Shown one piece after another: positions 6,091-12,900 of a stretch of 14,509 bases of DNA. Position 1 is the stretch's first letter, and each line of letters begins with the position of its first letter. Location: contig DPLS01000199.1 in NCBI GenBank assembly GCA_003541875.1, positions 1 to 14,509 of the forward strand. The letters run 5' to 3'. The notes under the pieces were generated by a model. The model did no database searches and was not told the origin of the DNA. It was given only the letters and a program-made list of their open reading frames with translations. This stretch comes from Bacteroidota bacterium (GTDB lineage Bacteria > Bacteroidota > Ignavibacteria > UBA10030 > UBA6906). The position numbers were made by a program, and so were the translations under genes.

Positions 6091-9000
6091 CTATCTGAGC
6101 ATCAAGAGTTTCTTCGTCTGGACAAACACAGTGAATGCTCCATTCGCCGGCGTAGCCTGTAACCGGTAGAAGTACACACCAGAGCCAACGCTGTTGCCAC
6201 GATCGTTCAACCCATCCCACTGCACCACATGTTTGCCTGCGGAGTTCTCTCCATTCTGCAACGTGCGTACCAACTGCCCCGTCACGCTGAAGATCTTGAG
6301 AGATACCTGACTGTTCGCAGGCAACGAATAGGAAATGGTTGTCTGTGGATTGAATGGATTCGGATAATTCTGTTCCAAGACGAATTGAGTCGGGATGGCT
6401 TCCCCTTTTGTGCCCCTCCCATCTACACCAACCAGAAGTTGAGGTGCCTGGGTGGTAAAGAGGATTGCAAGAGTGTCTCTCAAAGGCGTGGCACTCGGAT
6501 CAATGTCTGGTTGATCCGTGCAAACATACTGTAAGGCAACAGTCTGCGTGCTGTTCTCTATGCCTACGGTATTCTCGGCAGTATAGGCGGTGTTCTTATA
6601 TTGGAAGAGAATCTCTCCATCGCCTGTCGGCGTTGGATACGTTGCAGGGTCATAGAGGATGATCTGGAATGTCTCTTTGTTGTCCGCACCTGTATGAGTA
6701 TTGTTGTGGCCAACATTGTACCATTCGACAATAAATCGCTGAGCAGGAGCCGAGTAGTAGAGCAGCTTCCCGGTTTCACCCGTTGTCATAAACAGATTGT
6801 CCCAGAATGCGGCAACCATGCAACCAACGTTGTCATTGTAGGGCAAACAAACTGCGTTGTATGCGGTTTGTGTGCCGCTGCCGAATGCTATCCAGCCATC
6901 GCTGCTGAGGCGCACCTGTGTGTAGTTCACCCCGTAGTACTTGAACGTGAATGGCAAGGTCACAGTCGTGGTATAGTTGCCGCTTGATGGCACAGTCACC
7001 TGAGTTCCGACTCCATTGAGTTCGACCCAGTTGTATCGCGGAGATTGCTGGAAAAGCGTGTCGTCGCTTGCGTACGCGTAATATCCATAGGAGTCAGGTC
7101 CCGTCGGGTCACTTTGCTTTGGTATTGACACAGGAATGGAGAATGTATCGACATAGCTGTACGCATATCGTCCACCTTGTGTCTGCAGAAAGAGGCTGTA
7201 GGGGATAACGGTCCTCGCTGGACATGCACTGTCCACCCTCACAACAAAGTAGTCGTTGAAATTTGTGAACGAGCTGTCGGCACTCAACGTCCCGAACGTG
7301 CTGAGTGAATCGCCGATGGTGATGTATGGACTTGTGCATCGGAGCGTGGCTTGAATTCCTGGTGCAATATCTTCACCAACATTCTTCAAGGTCAGGTACA
7401 GCTTCACCGTTTCACCCGGATCCATGCGGGCATTCGTTCTGGCCGCACCACGATCATCAACAATGTACATTCCACACTTCAGCCTGCATCCCATCAGTTC
7501 CTCCAACTGGATGTAGTCCCATGTTTGAAGCGCGCTTGCAACATGCAGGTTGAACGCAATGTTCTCTCCCACAGTACAACCCGGCTTCACAAAGAACTGG
7601 AACGGCGAACCGGTCAACGAACCCCCTGACGAGAGATTTCCAAAATTCACAGGCGTAGTCGTCTGAAGTTGCACCTTGTTTGTGTCGACATTCAGCGTGG
7701 CCTGCACATTGGATGCAGTTTGCGTTCCCCAGTTCTTGAGCGTGAACGTGATCTGTCCGTGCTCATTAGGATTGATCAAGCCATCAAGGTTGCCATCAAG
7801 GTCAACAACAACTGGCTCCCCCAAAGGAGCCACGTGCTCCGTTTCGGAGGTGATCCTCGAGGAGCCTTCATAGGGCACCACATTTCCACCTCGCACAAGG
7901 ACGCTCAATGTGTCTACAAACTCAGGAGTGATCGCCAGTATTACTTTCCCCAGCAGGTCAGTATATCCGGTTACATAGATGCTGTCCCCGGCAAGGCATA
8001 CCTGCGCTGCACCGACCGGCGCTCCTGTGGCAGAATCGGTCACAGTAAATGCAACCTGATTGTATCCTACGGGCACCGATGAAGGGTGAGCAACCGTCAC
8101 CGGTCGAGGAACATCCTTCCAGATGTGAACTGTGGGATCACCAAGTATGCAATAGACACGAGTCTGATATTCTACCCAGTGCTCGTTCCCAAAAGCTTGG
8201 TACATGTACAGCCGCCCGCGTGCAAGTGCTTGCCCCGGCGTTTCCAGTCCCTCCTGAAACATCCCAATGTAGATGCCTTTGTCAATCAGGTTGTTGTACG
8301 GTGTGTGCGTGTTTGACGTCGGGCCAATGAACGTCACCGCTCCCCGAGGCGCGGCGACGGTTCCAAGCTCCAGCCACTGCTCACCAAAGCAGGAGCTTTG
8401 GTTGAACGCTCCCACGCCACAACCAATGCTTGTGACGAAAGTAAGCATCCGGCCATTGTTGAGTGATTGGACATTCGTTGTTTGGAATGAGTAGCAGTTT
8501 CCATTAGGACTCCAACCGGTATACCAGCCTTGTCCCCGGTAATTGAGAAAACTCCGGCCGTTGTCGATCGCGCTGGTAACGGAGGACAATGTGGAATAGC
8601 ACGGGCTGTGGCTCATGAACGTATCCACCGCCGTGAAAGCTCCGTCCAACATCATACAATCGCGTGCAAACCGCTTGGTGGCAAGCATCGAAGGATACTC
8701 CATGTCCGCCACAACCGCCCCCTTTTTGAACCAGGACGTGTTACCGGTGTACGGATTGCGTTCGTATCCTATGATCTTCCTGACGATGTTCTGTTCCGTC
8801 GCAACACTCTCGTGCGTGAACCGACCGATCATCATCTCAGGAAGGAAATCGTTCCCGTCAATCTCAACGTAGAAGTCCTCACTGACGATTGTGTAGTCAT
8901 AGACAATCTGCTTGATCGGAATGTACCCATTGTCCCCAGCCAGCAGCACATACGATGGAGGATACTTCCAATTGTGATAGATCCGCGCCAAATAATTCTT

Positions 9001-9870
9001 GATTGAATCTGGATTGGTTGCGGTGGCCCCTATCTCGCTGAACTTTGTAACCTTCACAAATGTTCCAGTCTTGTGCCTCCAGTTCGCAAATGGCTTCAGG
9101 CTGTCGGCAAAGGCATCAGGCACAATACACACAAGTACATCGCGGCCTGTCTCCAGGCCGGCAAATTGTCTGTCTAATGCGCCCTGATAATTGAAAATAC
9201 TGCTCCGATACAATGCTGCAAACGACGGCGCAATCGGTTTCCGGGGACTCGTCTTTGGATTGACGACTTCGCCGATTCCGTACTTCACCCGTATAGTCAT
9301 TGAGGAAGCCACACGAATCTCGTTCCTCGCAGCAATGTATTTGACAGGATACACGGCAACCCGCACAATGCGGAAGTCCCTGAAAACACTTGGCGCATCC
9401 ACCACTGTCCCCTCTCGAGGGTATGCAGATACTGACTGATAGGCATCTTCTCTCTCCACATAGGGAGTTTCAGGTTCTCCCTCTATCCACGGACGCCGAG
9501 CAGGCGGAAGAACGTACCCTCCAAACGCGAACTCCTCTCCGGTTTCCAGAACCTCAACCGAAACTGCCGCTCGATCCGGCACCGCAAGGATTTTCGTAAC
9601 GCACGGTAGCTCAGGAAAGCCAACTTCGGTCGTGAACGCATCTGTAAGAAGGTCAACCGATTTGTATGGGTGTGAACCTGACACCAGGTCGTTCACCTCA
9701 AAACCGGACACTTCGATTTTCAGAACCGTACCGCTCAGGTCATCCTGGAGAAGGGTAACACGGGGAGCCGAAGCTTGAGAAGCGCTATTCCTCAACGATA
9801 TCCATTCGCTCCGCGCCGTGCACACCACGACAACAGACGCCAGCGCCACATAGTAGAGACTCCGTCTCAT
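6091..9870 (-). CDS. C25 (gingipain-family) peptidase homologue with substituted catalytic His, T9SS type A tail
   Basis: 1259 residues, complete. Order: signal peptide (MRRSLYYVALASVVVVCTA); a propeptide-like beta region (about 35-205); a C25 caspase-like domain (about 243-585) with YVLLAGD, YVEIDGNDFLPEMMIGRF, NYRGQG (443-448), TSIGCG (Cys484), GPTSNTHT and ILGDPT; an Ig-like domain with PVGAAQVCLAGDS; two CARDB-like beta domains (about 690-915), the first opening with an EF-hand-like loop (692-703); a conserved DPTGPDSYGYYAY linker (921-933); a beta domain with SSDGWIAFGSG and AAFWDNLF (about 943-1140); and a T9SS tail (1162-1259, NYPNPFNPQTTI to KKLLMLR). Gingipains use a His-Cys dyad with His in a GHG context about 33 residues before Cys; here Gln447 takes that place 37 residues before Cys484. 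Activity is therefore uncertain: either pseudo-peptidase or altered dyad. The ATG has a strong Shine-Dalgarno. It is a tandem paralogue of the upstream gene. Confidence 0.95.
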   Translation of the reverse strand: MRRSLYYVALASVVVVCTARSEWISLRNSASQASAPRVTLLQDDLSGTVLKIEVSGFEVNDLVSGSHPYKSVDLLTDAFTTEVGFPELPCVTKILAVPDRAAVSVEVLETGEEFAFGGYVLPPARRPWIEGEPETPYVEREDAYQSVSAYPREGTVVDAPSVFRDFRIVRVAVYPVKYIAARNEIRVASSMTIRVKYGIGEVVNPKTSPRKPIAPSFAALYRSSIFNYQGALDRQFAGLETGRDVLVCIVPDAFADSLKPFANWRHKTGTFVKVTKFSEIGATATNPDSIKNYLARIYHNWKYPPSYVLLAGDNGYIPIKQIVYDYTIVSEDFYVEIDGNDFLPEMMIGRFTHESVATEQNIVRKIIGYERNPYTGNTSWFKKGAVVADMEYPSMLATKRFARDCMMLDGAFTAVDTFMSHSPCYSTLSSVTSAIDNGRSFLNYRGQGWYTGWSPNGNCYSFQTTNVQSLNNGRMLTFVTSIGCGVGAFNQSSCFGEQWLELGTVAAPRGAVTFIGPTSNTHTPYNNLIDKGIYIGMFQEGLETPGQALARGRLYMYQAFGNEHWVEYQTRVYCILGDPTVHIWKDVPRPVTVAHPSSVPVGYNQVAFTVTDSATGAPVGAAQVCLAGDSIYVTGYTDLLGKVILAITPEFVDTLSVLVRGGNVVPYEGSSRITSETEHVAPLGEPVVVDLDGNLDGLINPNEHGQITFTLKNWGTQTASNVQATLNVDTNKVQLQTTTPVNFGNLSSGGSLTGSPFQFFVKPGCTVGENIAFNLHVASALQTWDYIQLEELMGCRLKCGMYIVDDRGAARTNARMDPGETVKLYLTLKNVGEDIAPGIQATLRCTSPYITIGDSLSTFGTLSADSSFTNFNDYFVVRVDSACPARTVIPYSLFLQTQGGRYAYSYVDTFSIPVSIPKQSDPTGPDSYGYYAYASDDTLFQQSPRYNWVELNGVGTQVTVPSSGNYTTTVTLPFTFKYYGVNYTQVRLSSDGWIAFGSGTQTAYNAVCLPYNDNVGCMVAAFWDNLFMTTGETGKLLYYSAPAQRFIVEWYNVGHNNTHTGADNKETFQIILYDPATYPTPTGDGEILFQYKNTAYTAENTVGIENSTQTVALQYVCTDQPDIDPSATPLRDTLAILFTTQAPQLLVGVDGRGTKGEAIPTQFVLEQNYPNPFNPQTTISYSLPANSQVSLKIFSVTGQLVRTLQNGENSAGKHVVQWDGLNDRGNSVGSGVYFYRLQATPANGAFTVFVQTKKLLMLR
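7762..7797 (-). other. EF-hand/dockerin-like calcium loop in the second C25 protein
   Basis: Residues 692-703 read DGNLDGLINPNE. This fits the EF-hand loop pattern D-x-N-x-D-G-x-I-N-x-x-E, with ligands at 1, 3, 5, 9 and 12. It sits at the start of a CARDB-like beta domain. The equivalent loop is kept in the paralogue. The match is seen in the sequence; calcium binding is inferred. Confidence 0.55.
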
Positions 9871-9932
9871 CGATCACCTCTTGATATTTTTGAATGATTC
9901 CATTGCACAAGGATTCTTGATTGTCAAAACGC
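9871..9932 (-). other. 62-bp intercistronic region between the two C25 genes
   Basis: It carries the ribosome binding site of the downstream gene. On the minus strand it also holds a TTGACA (9922-9927), but the hexamer 17 bp further on (AATGGA) is a poor -10, so I do not call a promoter. No hairpin with a U-run is seen after the upstream stop, in keeping with co-transcription. Confidence 0.5.
9873..9880 (-). promoter_or_regulatory. Strong Shine-Dalgarno of the second C25 gene
   Basis: The minus strand reads AAGAGGTGATCG directly before the ATG at 9870. GAGGTGAT is a near-full complement to the 16S 3' end at suitable spacing. It is the best ribosome site in the window and fixes this start, whereas the three downstream genes have weak or badly spaced sites. 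Confidence 0.8.
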
Positions 9933-12900
9933 TCACTTCATAAGAAGCATCTTTCGTACATCCGAGAACACGACTCCATTTGTTCCCTCCACGACCAGAC
10001 GAATGAAGTACACACCACTTGCAGCCTGGAATCCACGGCTCGTCTTCGAATCCCATTGAACAGACCGATACCCCGCAGATTGCACTTCGCCATTCACCAA
10101 GGCACTCACTTCCTGCCCAAGCACATTGCAAATCTTCAGTGAAACTCTGCTCTCAACTGGCAGTGCGTATTTGATAACGGTCGTGGGATTGAATGGGTTA
10201 GGATAATTCTGCAGAAGCGCATACTCCGTCGGCAGCCCCTCCGATCCAGCTACCCTCAGCATCAACTTGCGTACTGCACCACTGCCGATCTTCAAGGAAC
10301 CCGTCCCGGTCAGAGCACGCACTTGTAGATACTGACCTCCCAAAGCATCAGCTAGCTCATAAGATCCACCACCAACGATGTTCCATTTCACAGTCAATGG
10401 ATACGCTACCGACTGAATGTTGATCTGGAATTCCATGACCTCCTTCGATTCTACCGGATGCGTTTTCACAATGGTTCCACCTTCTGTGCTCTCGAATCTT
10501 GCATCGAAGGCGACCGCCGGTGGCAATGGGGGCATACCGAACATCGATTCCGGAAATTTGCCCTTCGGGTCTGATCCAAAGAACAGCGTTTGTGACCCTC
10601 CCTTGCTATCACTGATCGAGATCGTGTTCAACCTAGCCAAGTCTTCATCTCCCGAAATGGGAGCCTTTGGAATGCTCAGAAGAGGATGACCCAGTACGAA
10701 TTGGCCAACACCGCTCGCCTTCACCCAGTATCCAAATCCGGGATCCAGGTGGGTAACCGAAACGTATCCGTTGGTATATCCAAAGTAGTTCGAAATTCTG
10801 AGACCTGCCGGTATCGTCGCAACGGTGGAAACGTCAACGGAACTTGAAATCGATCCGATGATATTCCATCCACCACTCACCGGGATAGAATCACTTAGCA
10901 TCCCCATTCCAATGATCGGATTCAGTTCTCCGGCTGGAAACTTCGCCCAAAATCCTGGACCGTTCGGCATCGCAGTAGTTGGAACATATCCCACTACGGG
11001 ATCATACCTGAACGCATAGTCGGACATTGAGTTCGGGTACAGTCGTCTGACGGTATTGAGGGTGTCGGGACGCATGACTGGATTTGAAACAAGGTTCCAT
11101 CCGGTTCCAATCGGCACTGAGACAGTCATGTTGGTAGACTCAATCGAGGGATGCTGCGTACTGAATTTGATTGCCACTCCGTCTCGAATCTCGGCGGCAG
11201 TTGGATCGTAAAGGCCATTGTAGAGGTACTGCATTCCAATCGTTTGCGTACTGTCTTCTGTACCCACGGTACACGCTGTCTCTTCACCAATAATTCGATA
11301 TTGGAAAATGACCTCCCCGTCTCCCGACGGCGTTGGGTAGTACGCGGGATCGAGGAGTATGGCTTGGAAGGTCTCCCGCAATGTCGTGCCGCTATAATGG
11401 CCTACGGAATCCCACTCAACGATGAACCTGTGGTTTGCAGGGTCGCTATAATAAAGCAACTTGCTGGTTGAGTTACTGCTGCCTTCAAACAAGTCATCCC
11501 AGAACAATGCCACCATGTTGTTGATGTTATCGCTGTGAGGGAGCGCGTAGTTGGTATATGAGGTCTGAGTTCCGGACCCGAATGCCAACCACCCGTCACT
11601 GCTCACTCGGACATTCGAGTAGTTCCTGCCATAGTACCTAAACGCAAACGGAAGAGTTGCCGTAGCTGTGAAATCTCCTGAGGAAGCCCATGGGACCCGA
11701 GTTCCCACGCCCCTGATCTCGACCCAGTTGAATGTCGGAGCCTGTTCATAGAGGCTGTCATCTGAAGAGTAGCCATAGTAGCCATAGGCGTCGGGGCCGG
11801 TTGGGTCTGTCGCACTCGGGAGTCCAACAGTCACCGAGATATTCCGCGAAACCGAATATGCATAGTTTCCATTCTGCGTGCTCAGCTGCACCGTGAGTAT
11901 GTACGTTGAGCCAACTGGGCACGAATCGGTGGCAGTCACAATGAAATAGTCGGCCGTATTCGTTGAACTTGCTCCGATGGCAAGAGATCCAAAACCCCCG
12001 ACAGAATCCATGATGCTAATGTAAGGACTGGCAAACCGGAGAGTACCGGCTACGTTGGGGGCCGCATCCTCACCATTGTTGGAGATGGTGAGATACACAA
12101 TCGCTGTTTCGCCAGGATCAAGTCTGCCGTTGCTCTGGGGTGAGCCCTGATCATTTATTGTCGCCGCAACGCATTGCAGGTTACATCCGAACACCTCCTG
12201 GGAAGTCGTGTAGTTCCATGAACGCGCTGAACTTGTAACATTTAGTCGCAGCGGGAGAAGGTATCCAACTGGAGTATTCGCCTTCACGTAAAATTGTAGC
12301 GGTGTCCCAGAACCTTGACCCGATACGTTGGGTGGAAGCGTTCCATATGAGACAGGACCTGCATTCACGATCCCAACATACGTGGTGTCAGGAGCCGAAA
12401 TGGTTGCCTGAACGTTCGTCGAAGATTGGATACCCCAATTCTTCAACGTGTACGCAATCTGAACGTGCTCATTCGGGTTGACCTTACCATCGAGGTTACC
12501 ATCAATATCTGTCACACCTGGGTCACCAAGTGGCGCAACGTGTTCTTGATCGGATATGACGCGGATCGTTCCTTCCGCTGGCACGACACGTCCACCACGG
12601 ACAACAAGTGTGAGTGTATCAATTGTGGGTGAGGTTACTGGTATTACCGCCACACCAGTTGCATCGGTCATGCCGACGACATACACGCTATCCCCTGCAA
12701 CGCATACCTGGGCACCGCCAACGGGCGCGTGTGTTGCCGAATCGACCACCGTGACCTGAACCTGGTCATAGCCAACGGACAATTGAGAGGTGTAAGTAAT
12801 GTCCACTTTCTTGGGAACATCCTTCCAGATTTGCGCGGTAGGGTCACCAAGTATGCAATATACTCGAGTTTGATACTCCGTCCAACCAGCGCTTCCGAGC

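Noticed and set aside
9899..9927. Possible sigma-70-type promoter before the second C25 gene (TTGACA at 9922-9927)
   Set aside because: The hexamer at 17-bp spacing (AATGGA) does not resemble TATAAT, and no Bacteroidota-type TAnnTTTG is present, so chance is the simpler explanation.
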